From contig JAHJQH010000059.1 of the NCBI GenBank assembly GCA_018819375.1, forward strand, positions 1 to 10,582: a DNA stretch of 10,582 nt, given 5' to 3'. The stretch is from Nanobdellota archaeon (GTDB lineage Archaea > Nanobdellota > Nanobdellia > SCGC-AAA011-G17 > GW2011-AR20). Made by a program: the position numbers and the translations under genes. Below are positions 1 through 5,869 of the stretch, one piece after another (positions within the stretch are counted from its first letter, which is position 1; every line of letters starts with the position of its first letter). The notes beneath the pieces are model-generated. The model was not told the DNA's origin, searched no databases, and saw nothing but the letters and a program-made list of their open reading frames with translations.

Positions 1-660
1 AACCAATGCTCTTACTGTGCTGCAAAACTTGCAAGAGGAAACATATATTCCTTCCCACAAAAAGATATCACTAACGAACTGAAATCAGCAATAGAAAAGG
101 GCTATAATATCTTCTACCTCACTTCACAAGACACAGCAGCTTATGGACTTGACCACTCCCCTAAATCCCAGCTCCCGCATCTCCTCACTTGTTTGACCAA
201 ACTTCCAGGCAACTTCCAGCTTCGTGTCGGAATGATGAATCCATCAAACACCCTGCCAGTCCTAAAGCAATTAATTCAGGCATTCAACTCACCAAAAATA
301 AAGCCTTTCCTTCACATTCCAGTCCAGTCAGGTTCAGACAAAATCCTCAAACACATGAATCGGAAATACACCACAAGGGATTTCAAAAAAATAGTAACCT
401 GCTTCAGGAAAAAAATTCCAGGCATAGATATCTCCACAGACATAATTGTCGGCTATCCAACAGAAACAAGAAGCGACTTCAGAAAAACTCTTTCACTCAT
501 AAAAACCATCAAGCCAGAAGTGCTTAACATCTCAAGATACTCCAAGCGCCCGCACACCCCCGCATCAATCACCCACCCAAAACAGCACCCAACACAAGAA
601 CTCAAGCACCGCTCCCGCCAATTAACAAATCTTTATCGCAATTATCATTCAAGGCAGTGA
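1..660 (+). CDS. tRNA-t6A37 methylthiotransferase, CDKAL1/MiaB-like radical SAM protein (5' partial)
   Basis: Frame 1 is open from the first base to the TGA at 658-660, so the N-terminal MTTase domain and the first cysteines of the cluster motif lie outside the window. The visible protein begins NQCSYCAAKLARGN, which matches the end of the radical-SAM CxxxCxxC site and the following K-x-ARG stretch of CDKAL1-type enzymes. It continues with core motifs such as RVGMMNPSN, PFLHIPVQSGSD, MNRKYT and DIIVGYPTET. These enzymes add a methylthio group to t6A37 in ANN-decoding tRNAs, using two Fe-S clusters and SAM. The protein stops at LTNLYRNYHSRQ, about where a C-terminal TRAM domain would begin in archaeal homologues. 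I find no TRAM-like coding continuation in the 70 bases that follow. The last 40 codons are strikingly C-rich and G-poor. Assignment of the family is firm; the exact tRNA substrate is inferred. Confidence 0.88.
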   Translation, partial: NQCSYCAAKLARGNIYSFPQKDITNELKSAIEKGYNIFYLTSQDTAAYGLDHSPKSQLPHLLTCLTKLPGNFQLRVGMMNPSNTLPVLKQLIQAFNSPKIKPFLHIPVQSGSDKILKHMNRKYTTRDFKKIVTCFRKKIPGIDISTDIIVGYPTETRSDFRKTLSLIKTIKPEVLNISRYSKRPHTPASITHPKQHPTQELKHRSRQLTNLYRNYHSRQ

Positions 661-707
661 GATATTTAAACTCAACCAAAATCTTTCAACTCGCAATAAC
701 CCAATAA

Positions 708-716
708 TAATATAAA
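708..716 (+). promoter_or_regulatory. TATA-like box for the DUF2283-like gene
   Basis: The stretch taatataaa lies about 27 nt upstream of ATG 739 and about 21 nt upstream of ATG 733. This is the usual archaeal TATA-to-start distance, so a leaderless mRNA starting near 739 is plausible. No Shine-Dalgarno-like sequence precedes either ATG, which fits. The assignment is from spacing and sequence only. Confidence 0.45.
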
Positions 717-732
717 CCTCAACACTTTTGCT

Positions 733-973
733 ATGGTGATGGCAATCGTTTATTCTGATATAAGCTTCGAATATGACAAGGATGTGGATGCAGGATATAT
801 TTACTTAGGAGATGAGATAAAAAAAGGCAAAGTAAAAAAAAACCATAGAACTTAATGATGACATAATTCTTGATTTCGATAAAAAAGAAAAGCTTCTTGG
901 AGTTGAAATTCTTAATGCAAGCAAGGTATTAAATCATAGGATATTATCAGGTGCTAAACTTATTGCTGCATAA
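733..973 (+). pseudogene. DUF2283-like small protein, disrupted by a +1 frameshift
   Basis: Frame 1 from ATG 733 (or ATG 739) encodes a protein beginning MAIVYSDISFEYDKDVDAGY and running to ...GDEIKKGKVKK. It then goes out of frame and stops at TAA 853-855. Frame 2 from 842 continues as TIELNDDIILDFDKKEKLLG, then VEILNASKVL, and ends at TAA 971-973. Joined, the two parts look like a complete DUF2283 protein of about 79 residues: the YDxxxDAxY(I/Y) start, the 'IELxDDIILDxD' strand and the 'GxEILNAS' end. The break falls in a run of nine A at 834-842; eight A would restore one frame reading V-K-K-T-I-E-L. DUF2283 has no established biochemical role, though family members are sometimes seen beside toxin-like genes. 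No partner is present here. It could be a true pseudogene, a homopolymer sequencing error, or slippage-dependent expression. Confidence 0.72.
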
Positions 974-995
974 ATTTAGTGCATAATTTTAAAGA

Positions 996-1002
996 TTTTT
1001 TT
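996..1002 (+). terminator. T-tract terminator after the DUF2283-like gene
   Basis: A run of seven T begins 23 nt after the TAA at 973. Oligo-T tracts on the non-template strand are sufficient archaeal transcription terminators; I see no strong hairpin in front of it. It also separates this + unit from the convergent regulator. Confidence 0.4.
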
Positions 1003-1041
1003 CTCAAGAAGGGCAATCACCTCATAATCACAACACCAAAG

Positions 1042-1081
1042 AAAAAAATAAGAAAAAAACCTATTTCGTGGTTGAAATAGG
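1042..1081 (-). terminator. Hairpin plus T-tract terminator of the TrmB-family regulator
   Basis: A perfect 8-bp inverted repeat, CCTATTTC (1060-1067) and GAAATAGG (1074-1081) with a 6-nt loop, is followed on the minus strand by seven T (1053-1059) and, after a short gap, another T7 (1042-1048). The stem overlaps the last codons and the TAG stop (1061-1063) of the regulator, so the final residues are encoded inside the stem. The layout resembles a bacterial intrinsic terminator; in archaea the T tracts alone may suffice. Confidence 0.65.
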
Positions 1082-1876
1082 TACCATCTCTTTCCAAGCA
1101 AGATCAAACATATTGTCTAATGTGTTTGCAAAGAAAGGCGTTGTTACCCAGATGCCTATGTCATAGCTTGGGTGCACATTATCATCGTGCATCACCATGA
1201 ACATCATGTCTTTTCCGTCAACAATGCAAAATCTCCCATCCAGCTTCTTTGATGTTCTCACATCAACAGTCTTTGATAAGCTTTTTGCGATGGATAATGA
1301 GTCTTTTGTAATCGGAGCAGCTATCCTGATTTTAACTCCTCTTCTTTTTAATTTTTCAAAAGAAGGCCTGAGAGCCTCAACTTTTCTCAAGAATCCTTTG
1401 GAGGTCGTCATGATAGTCACATTTTTTTGGGCACCCCTGACCATCAAATCAAGATGAGCATATAAATTGTGTCTGCCTCTTATAGCCCCGCTCAGGTCAG
1501 TTGGAGAAATGAAGTCAATACCCTGTTTGTGCAATAAGGTAATTTCTTTCAGCAAGTCCCCTCCTCTCAACCCCTCAAGTTTTTTTATCACGCCATCAGA
1601 ATCCATCTTCACATTCTTCTTAACCCTCTCTACAACTTCAGAAGGATCCACTGCAAGGTATTTGATGGGTTTTCCAAGTTTCATTATCACAAAACCTTTT
1701 TTCTCAAGACTTTCAAGAATATCATATGCCCTCGACCTGGGCACATTCCCAATCTCGCTTAATTCACCCGCAGTGGAAACCCCACGAGAAAGAAGCGCGG
1801 TCCATATACGGACTTCATACAAATTAAGATTAAAAATCCGTCTTAACTGGCTTAAAAATTCCTCTTTTACAATCAT
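1061..1876 (-). CDS. TrmB-family transcriptional regulator
   Basis: The 271-residue protein starts MIVKEEFLSQLRRIFNLNLY and carries a winged helix at about residues 8-60. The segments YEVRIWTALLSRG, STAGELSEIGNVPRSRAYDI and ESLEKKGFV are typical of the TrmB/Sugar_trans_reg HTH. A helical linker follows. The C-terminal half (about 110-265) resembles the phospholipase-D-like sensor domain of TrmB relatives, with the strand motif RFCIVDGKDMMFM and a final TPFFANTLDNMFDLAWKEM. Family members bind palindromic promoter DNA and respond to sugars or other small ligands; the effector and targets here are unknown. ATG at 1876 is preferred because AGGGGGG lies about 8 nt upstream. A GTG at 1924 would add 16 residues and sits about 27 nt from a predicted transcription start. 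The neighbours give no catabolic operon to regulate. Confidence 0.85.
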   Translation of the reverse strand: MIVKEEFLSQLRRIFNLNLYEVRIWTALLSRGVSTAGELSEIGNVPRSRAYDILESLEKKGFVIMKLGKPIKYLAVDPSEVVERVKKNVKMDSDGVIKKLEGLRGGDLLKEITLLHKQGIDFISPTDLSGAIRGRHNLYAHLDLMVRGAQKNVTIMTTSKGFLRKVEALRPSFEKLKRRGVKIRIAAPITKDSLSIAKSLSKTVDVRTSKKLDGRFCIVDGKDMMFMVMHDDNVHPSYDIGIWVTTPFFANTLDNMFDLAWKEMVPISTTK

Positions 1877-1970
1877 ACTTAACCCCCCTTTATTCACCTC
1901 TTCTTTAAGATTATCAGTTCCCACTCAATGTGGTTACTGATGTGTTTGTATTATTGTGTAGTAAATTTCT

Positions 1971-1983
1971 CTTATATTTAAAG
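1971..1983 (-). promoter_or_regulatory. TATA-like box for the TrmB-family regulator
   Basis: On the minus strand this reads CTTTAAATATAAG, a good archaeal TATA-like box. It predicts initiation near 1950, giving a leader of about 75 nt to ATG 1876 or about 27 nt to GTG 1924. The remaining sequence up to the ligase stop at 2162 holds no gene I can support. Confidence 0.45.
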
Positions 1984-2095
1984 ATTGTTATCCTTTAGTT
2001 ACTATTTTAAGAATGACCATATCATAGTTTTGTCATCTCATTCAGGTTTCTATTCAGGACAGACAAGAGTTTCTATTGCCAGTAGAAGCCTTTAT

Positions 2096-2101
2096 AAAAA
2101 A
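2096..2101 (-). terminator. T-tract terminator candidate downstream of DNA ligase
   Basis: Six consecutive T on the minus strand, about 60 nt after the ligase stop, follow GATGGG. There is no convincing stem. It would separate ligase transcription from the regulator gene further downstream on the same strand. Confidence 0.3.
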
Positions 2102-2161
2102 CCCATCTGGAAATAGCTGACTGAAAATTAATTTCATTCTGCCTTGCTTTTGTTCCATCTT

Positions 2162-3841
2162 TCATCCTCGCCCTCTTTGCTTTTCATACAATCCCCTGAC
2201 TCTTTTCAGTTCATCACAATCACCAGCACATCTGTCATATCTCACTCTCAAAACCCGGGGAAACCTGAGTGCATAACCAGATTCATAACTTGGACTTTTT
2301 TGTATTTCTTCATAACCAACCTCAACAACAAGAGTTGGTTTCACAGTAACATCTCTTCCATCGCTCCTGGTAATGTAAGGCTTCAGTTCTTTTGTCAGTT
2401 GCTTGAATGTGATCAGGCCTTCTCCTTTTTCCTTTACTCCTGTTCCGACTTTCCCTATGCTAAAAAACTTTTTCCCCTCCCTGCAGCTCAATATGAAACT
2501 GCTCAACCAACCGCTTCTCTTACCTTCACCCCATCGTGCACCAGTAATGACCAAGTCAAGGGATTCCATCACTTTCTTCAGCTTAACCCATCCGCCAACA
2601 TATCTTCCAGGTTTATAACCTGCCTTGAGATTCTTCACAATCACACCCTCGTGACCAGCACCAAGGGATTCCATATAAAACTCTTCAGCTTTTTTAGCAT
2701 CTTCAGTGACAATTCCTTTCACAGCAACAATCTTTTTTCCGACATTATTCACAATTTTCTTGACCAGCTCTCTCCTATTCCCGAATTCCTCTTTCTCATA
2801 ACTCCTGCCGTTATAATACAAGACATCAAAAACATTAACTTCAACAGGAAACTTCTTTGCCATCTCTTCAATGTGATATTTTCTCTTTATTCTTTGTGAA
2901 ATCTTCTGAAACGCCATATATTTTCCTGTTTTTTTATCATATCCGACAACCTCTGAATCAATTAAAAAATTATTACCCCGCACATTTTTTTTAACAGCAT
3001 CAACAACATCAGGAAATTGTTTTGTGACATCTTCCATTCTTCTTGTGAACAGTTTGATTCCCTGTTCATCCTTGCTAATCACGACCCTGAAGCCGTCTAA
3101 TTTATACTCAAACTCAGCAGGCTTGCCCAATGCCTTGAATGCATCTTCCACGCCATCAGTCTTAATAGCAAGCATAACCTTGATTGGCTTTCCTGTCTTC
3201 AATCCAAGGCCGTCAAGTCCTTCCTTGCCATATTTCTTCACTCTCTCAGCAACTTCACCATAATCTCCTGTGGTGTTATAAGCCCTCTCAACCTCTTTGA
3301 CATCAACATTAAACGCACCTGCAATAGCATCCCTGATTATTCCTCTTGCAACACCAATTCTCAGGTTTCCAAGAACCAGTTTTGTGATATATCTTGTTTC
3401 TTTCTCCTCGGCATTATTAAGAAGCTCAACAATTAGTTTTATTTTTCTGTCAACAGTGCCCTTGCCCTCAAATTCAGGAAGTTTCCGCAGATTTCCCACA
3501 ATCTTCTCAATAGTAAGTCTTTTGGTCATGAGTACCTTCTGTTTCTTGTCTCCAGCCAGGATTCCCATCACCTTTCCTAAATCACCGTGCTTTTTCCACA
3601 GTTTCTCAATATTGGTTATGCTTTCACCAGCACACATAGAGATTGCTTTTAACATCAACCTTGAACTAACACCCAACTCCTTCCTGTTCCAGTCAGGAAA
3701 AACACTTCCCTTAAGAAGATAAACAACTTCTCTCAGCTCATCTGTTTCTTTGAAAAGTTCAGCAAGAATTTTTGTCTTTTCAAGCCTCTTGGTTGTTTTT
3801 TCAAGAGCCTCATAAACCTCAACAAGTTTTGAGTAATCCAT
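2162..3841 (-). CDS. lig: ATP-dependent DNA ligase (archaeal LigI type)
   Basis: The 559-residue protein starts MDYSKLVEVYEALEKTTKRL, the standard N-terminus of archaeal replicative ligases. The frame is open 13 codons further upstream, but that extension would run across the promoter. Domain order: helical DNA-binding domain (about 1-210); adenylation domain with motif I KLDGFR (nucleophilic lysine K247); FTRRMEDVTKQFP; motif III FDVLYYNG; motif IV EGVIVK; motif V WVKLKK. The C-terminal OB-fold ends DELKRVRGLYEKQ. It seals nicks in replication and repair using ATP to adenylate itself and then the 5' phosphate. Length and motifs are normal for the family (about 550-600 residues). The gene diverges from the nitroreductase gene and probably gives a leaderless mRNA. 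Stop codon TGA. Identification is secure. Confidence 0.97.
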   Translation of the reverse strand: MDYSKLVEVYEALEKTTKRLEKTKILAELFKETDELREVVYLLKGSVFPDWNRKELGVSSRLMLKAISMCAGESITNIEKLWKKHGDLGKVMGILAGDKKQKVLMTKRLTIEKIVGNLRKLPEFEGKGTVDRKIKLIVELLNNAEEKETRYITKLVLGNLRIGVARGIIRDAIAGAFNVDVKEVERAYNTTGDYGEVAERVKKYGKEGLDGLGLKTGKPIKVMLAIKTDGVEDAFKALGKPAEFEYKLDGFRVVISKDEQGIKLFTRRMEDVTKQFPDVVDAVKKNVRGNNFLIDSEVVGYDKKTGKYMAFQKISQRIKRKYHIEEMAKKFPVEVNVFDVLYYNGRSYEKEEFGNRRELVKKIVNNVGKKIVAVKGIVTEDAKKAEEFYMESLGAGHEGVIVKNLKAGYKPGRYVGGWVKLKKVMESLDLVITGARWGEGKRSGWLSSFILSCREGKKFFSIGKVGTGVKEKGEGLITFKQLTKELKPYITRSDGRDVTVKPTLVVEVGYEEIQKSPSYESGYALRFPRVLRVRYDRCAGDCDELKRVRGLYEKQRGRG

Positions 3842-3847
3842 AGCAAT

Positions 3848-3858
3848 CTTTAAATATG
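3848..3858 (+). promoter_or_regulatory. TATA-like box for the nitroreductase gene
   Basis: CTTTAAATATG, centred near 3853, lies 26 nt upstream of ATG 3879, predicting a leaderless transcript. It sits inside a 37-bp divergent gap next to an opposed TATA-like box for ligase. Confidence 0.55.
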
Positions 3859-3864
3859 CTGCAC

Positions 3865-3871
3865 TTTTAAA
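3865..3871 (-). promoter_or_regulatory. TATA-like box for the DNA ligase gene
   Basis: On the minus strand GTTTAAAAG is centred near 3868, 27 nt upstream of the ligase ATG at 3841. That predicts a leaderless mRNA and supports 3841 as the start rather than an upstream codon. Confidence 0.5.
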
Positions 3872-3878
3872 CATTTCC

Positions 3879-4487
3879 ATGGATATGTTTGAAGCAATGG
3901 AAAAAAGGTATTCCTGCAGGAATTACCTGAAAAGAAGAGTAAGTGAGGAAGACCTCGCCCTGATTCTCGATGCAGGAGCAAAAGCGCCAAATGCAGGAAA
4001 CCTCCAGAACTGGATTTTCATAATTGCAAGAGATGAAAATAAAAAAGAACAACTGACCAAGGCATCATTGAATCAGAGATGGATGATGGGGTCAGACCTC
4101 TTCATAATCATATGTTCTGATTCTGAACCATCCAAGAGATTCTATTCAGAAAAAGGAAAAACTTACGATATGCAGAACTGTGCAGCAGCAGCAGAGAATA
4201 TGCTTTTGATGGCAGCTGCAATAGGACTCGGAGCATGTTGGGTAGGTTCCTTTAATCAGGAAGCAGTATCAAGAATATTAAAGCTTCCAGGAAACATCAC
4301 TCCACAAGCAGTTATAACTCTCGGATATCCTGCAGAAAAATATAAAAAAGAAAAAAGGTCATCACTGGACGCATTTACTCATTTTGAGGAATATGGTAAC
4401 AAGATTTCAGACCAGACACTGGCAAAAAAACTTAGTTCAGACCTAAAAACCCTTTACCAGCGAATACCAAGAGAGAGGAAAAAGTAA
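3879..4487 (+). CDS. Nitroreductase-family FMN-dependent oxidoreductase
   Basis: The 202-residue protein MDMFEAMEKRYSCRNYLKRR shows the nitroreductase N-terminus, with R10, S12 and R14 as likely FMN phosphate contacts (RYSCRNY). It continues with APNAGNLQNW (36-45), the usual cofactor and substrate loop, and the helix QNCAAAAENMLLMAAAIGLG, then ACWVGSFN (119-126). PQAVITLGYPAEK (142-154) closes the fold. The family reduces nitro compounds, quinones or flavins with NAD(P)H and normally acts as a cytosolic dimer. The physiological substrate cannot be read from the sequence. A Lys-rich C-terminal tail of about 45 residues follows the core. The start matches the predicted leaderless mRNA; a second in-frame ATG lies two codons later. 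Confidence 0.9.
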   Translation: MDMFEAMEKRYSCRNYLKRRVSEEDLALILDAGAKAPNAGNLQNWIFIIARDENKKEQLTKASLNQRWMMGSDLFIIICSDSEPSKRFYSEKGKTYDMQNCAAAAENMLLMAAAIGLGACWVGSFNQEAVSRILKLPGNITPQAVITLGYPAEKYKKEKRSSLDAFTHFEEYGNKISDQTLAKKLSSDLKTLYQRIPRERKK

Positions 4488-4529
4488 GGAACTAAATTTA
4501 AGGAGCAGGTAATCAAACAGCTGGAAGGT

Positions 4530-4778
4530 TCACTGCTCGTCTTTATGGTAAACATCCAAGAATATGACCTTATTTTCCTTTTCTATGTAAGCATAAGACA
4601 ACCTAAGCGGAGCAAGGTAAACTTCCCTTGTTCCTTTTCTTGAATACCTCATTGGTTTTCCGACCCCCGGATTTTCAAGAATCTTTTTAATCAACTTCTT
4701 GACTTTCTCTTTTTTTGCATTATCCCTTATCTTGTGAACTTTTCTTAAAAAAAGAGCATCTCTCTCAACATTCAGCAT
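4530..4778 (-). CDS. RelE/ParE-superfamily toxin
   Basis: This 82-residue basic protein has two N-terminal helices (FLRKVHKIRDNAKKEKVKK). These are followed by the RelE signature GKPMRYSRKGTREVYLAPLR (40-59), then SYAYIEKENKVIFLDVYHKD. Members of the superfamily are ribosome-dependent mRNA endonucleases or gyrase poisons. The conserved basic residues (R44, R47, K48, R51, R59) and the C-terminal Y77-H78-K79 favour the RelE side, but this is inference. Its ATG overlaps the end of the upstream AbrB-like gene by 7 nt (ATGCTGA), the usual coupled antitoxin-then-toxin order. It converges with the nitroreductase gene, 42 bp away. It looks intact. Confidence 0.85.
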   Translation of the reverse strand: MLNVERDALFLRKVHKIRDNAKKEKVKKLIKKILENPGVGKPMRYSRKGTREVYLAPLRLSYAYIEKENKVIFLDVYHKDEQ

Positions 4779-5038
4779 TTTTCTAACTCTTTTAAGAAAT
4801 CATCCATCCCGACCCTGACAAATTCACCCCTATCATACCTCTTCCAAGCTTTTTCTGTCTTCTTTGCAAACTCCAAATCCTCTTCCAGTCTCTTACTTAT
4901 CTTTTTCATTCTCTGCAAAATTATCTGACCATTCCCATTTATCACAACTAACTTCTCTCCCTCGGAAATTCCCATCCTCATTCCAACAGGGATGACAACC
5001 TGTCCTTTTGAGCTCATTTTGGTTATTGCAATATCCAT
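4772..5038 (-). CDS. AbrB/MazE-type antitoxin (swapped-hairpin DNA-binding protein)
   Basis: The 88-residue protein begins MDIAITKMSSKGQVVIPVGM and continues RMGISEGEKLVVINGNGQII, the canonical AbrB/SpoVT swapped-hairpin domain (about residues 3-45). A charged helical C-terminus (about 46-88, ending MDDFLKELEKC) probably wraps and neutralises the toxin. ATG 5038 is preferred because GGTGAT, complementary to the archaeal 16S 3' end, lies immediately upstream. The frame also allows GTG or TTG starts a few codons earlier, but these overlap that site. The gene forms an operon with the RelE-like toxin through a 7-nt overlap. A palindrome between its TATA box and start is a likely autorepression site. 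Confidence 0.87.
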   Translation of the reverse strand: MDIAITKMSSKGQVVIPVGMRMGISEGEKLVVINGNGQIILQRMKKISKRLEEDLEFAKKTEKAWKRYDRGEFVRVGMDDFLKELEKC

Positions 5039-5050
5039 ATTTATCACCAA

Positions 5051-5066
5051 GTAAGACCAATCTTAC
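5051..5066. promoter_or_regulatory. Palindromic candidate operator of the AbrB/RelE operon
   Basis: GTAAGA-CCAA-TCTTAC is a perfect 6-bp inverted repeat with a 4-nt centre. It lies between the TATA box (5071-5079) and the antitoxin start codon (5038), overlapping the expected transcription start. Swapped-hairpin antitoxins commonly repress their own operon from such sites. Confidence 0.55.
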
Positions 5067-5070
5067 CGCC

Positions 5071-5079
5071 TATATAAAC
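5071..5079 (-). promoter_or_regulatory. TATA-like box of the AbrB/RelE operon
   Basis: On the minus strand this reads TTTATATA, a near-ideal archaeal TATA box. It predicts initiation near 5049, about 11 nt upstream of ATG 5038. Confidence 0.6.
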
Positions 5080-5108
5080 TTTTCGCTACAAATTTCTTCT
5101 ACTAAAAT

Positions 5109-5133
5109 CAATCCCCATAACACAACCCCAAAA
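5109..5133 (+). repeat. 25-bp direct repeat, left copy
   Basis: An exact 25-bp match to 6530-6554, starting CAATCCCCATAACACAACCC and ending CCAAAA. It contains no G on the + strand. It lies between the AbrB promoter and the 3' end of the disrupted RelE-like gene, and with the right copy it brackets a 1.4-kb accessory segment. Confidence 0.85.
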
Positions 5134-5192
5134 AGAATTTAACACCCACAAACCAACCCCTGCGAGACACAAACCTTACAACTCTTCTTATC

Positions 5193-5528
5193 TTAATACT
5201 TAAATCTTTGTTCATAATCTTTATGATTAAACCATTCAAGAATTATGCACATTATTCTGACTTCATCACTTTCTATGGTATATATTAATCTCCATGCATT
5301 AAGGAGGTCATATTTTCAAAGGTTAGTTATTTTATACTTCCTAACATATTCCTTTGGCCATAACTTTCTTGGGATCTTAACTCCTGCTACGGGGTTTAAT
5401 TTTAGATCATCTATTGCCCGATTAACAAAAGTGTAGAGCATTTTGTTCTCAAACCTGCCTTCTTTCAATTCATCAAACTTTCTTTTTGACCTTTTATCAA
5501 TAAAAGATACATTAATTTCTTTTTTCAT
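5193..5528 (-). pseudogene. RelE-like toxin gene interrupted by an in-frame TGA
   Basis: From ATG 5528 the frame encodes 70 residues ending PRKLWPKEYVRKYKITNL and meets TGA at 5316-5318. The same frame then continues without further stops for 40 codons, KYDLLNAWRLIYTIESDEVR followed by IMCIILEWFNHKDYEQRFKY, to TAA 5193-5195. The second half is clearly the C-terminal part of the same protein: WRLIYTI and a histidine followed by Y..RF are typical of RelE-like toxins of this group. Family members usually read 'NLW-K-Y' here, so the TGA most likely replaces a TGG tryptophan codon. The restored product would be 111 residues. The start overlaps the stop of the upstream partner gene by ATGA. The toxin is probably inactive, unless TGA is read through. 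Confidence 0.8.
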
Positions 5529-5800
5529 CTCACTACCAATTCCTCTTTGATTAATTCTCTTATCCTCTTAGGATTCCATGTCCAAAAAACAATTCCATCC
5601 TCATCAATCATTATCTTTCCAGATTCTTCAAGATAATCCAAAATTACTTGAAATGTCTGATACATCATCTTTCTTGGGAGTTTTTTCCATAACTGGTATT
5701 TTCCATATTTTTGGCTGAATTTTTGTATGACTCCCTCTACCATAAACACAGATTCTAATGTGGGGCTATGTAGGATAGTGACTTGATTTGTTCTTGCCAT
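5525..5800 (-). CDS. Small winged-helix-like protein, probable antitoxin partner of the RelE-like gene
   Basis: The 91-residue protein begins MARTNQVTILHSPTLESVFM, followed by VEGVIQKFSQKYGKYQLWKK, LPRKMMYQTFQVILDYLEES and GKIMIDEDGIVFWTWNPKRI. Two helices plus a beta hairpin (KIMIDEDGIVFWTW) suggest a winged-helix fold; LPRKMMYQTFQVILDYLEES would be the recognition region. I recall similar small archaeal proteins but know of no established function. The 4-nt ATGA overlap with the downstream RelE-like gene and the gene order indicate an antitoxin role (inference). The reading frame is intact even though the toxin is broken, as expected if antitoxin loss is costlier than toxin loss. Confidence 0.68.
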   Translation of the reverse strand: MARTNQVTILHSPTLESVFMVEGVIQKFSQKYGKYQLWKKLPRKMMYQTFQVILDYLEESGKIMIDEDGIVFWTWNPKRIRELIKEELVVR

Positions 5801-5801
5801 C

Positions 5802-5833
5802 TTATATAAAGATATATAATACCCCTATTTAAG
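5802..5833 (-). promoter_or_regulatory. Promoter and possible operator of the second toxin-antitoxin-like pair
   Basis: On the minus strand CTTAAATAG (5825-5833) lies about 28 nt from ATG 5800 and could be the TATA box of a leaderless mRNA. Next to the start, TTATAT (5802-5807) and ATATAA (5814-5819) form a 6-bp inverted repeat with a 6-nt centre, a possible autoregulatory site. The AT richness makes chance symmetry likely. Confidence 0.35.
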
Positions 5834-5844
5834 TCTTTTTGTTT

Positions 5845-5851
5845 AAAAAAA
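5845..5851 (-). terminator. T-tract terminator after the split hypothetical gene
   Basis: Seven T on the minus strand, about 19 nt past the TAA at 5870-5872. It lies just upstream of the promoter for the next minus-strand operon. Confidence 0.4.
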
Positions 5852-5869
5852 CACAGAATTTTCTTAAAA

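Noticed and set aside
2046..2077. GTTTCTATT direct repeat, two copies 23 bp apart, as a regulator site
   Set aside because: The units are only 9 bp, are not palindromic, and lie downstream rather than upstream of the regulator promoter; this may well be chance.
2062..2145. A 27-codon minus-strand open frame after the ligase stop
   Set aside because: No start signal, homology or coding bias; most likely the ligase 3' untranslated region.
2144..2899. Long plus-strand open frame opposite DNA ligase
   Set aside because: It is antisense to a secure ligase gene, has a Ser/Phe-rich composition typical of complement translation, and shows no recognisable motif.
5316..5318. Selenocysteine reading of the TGA
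   Set aside because: The position is expected to be Trp in the family, no Cys or Sec is known there, and no SECIS-like element is evident.
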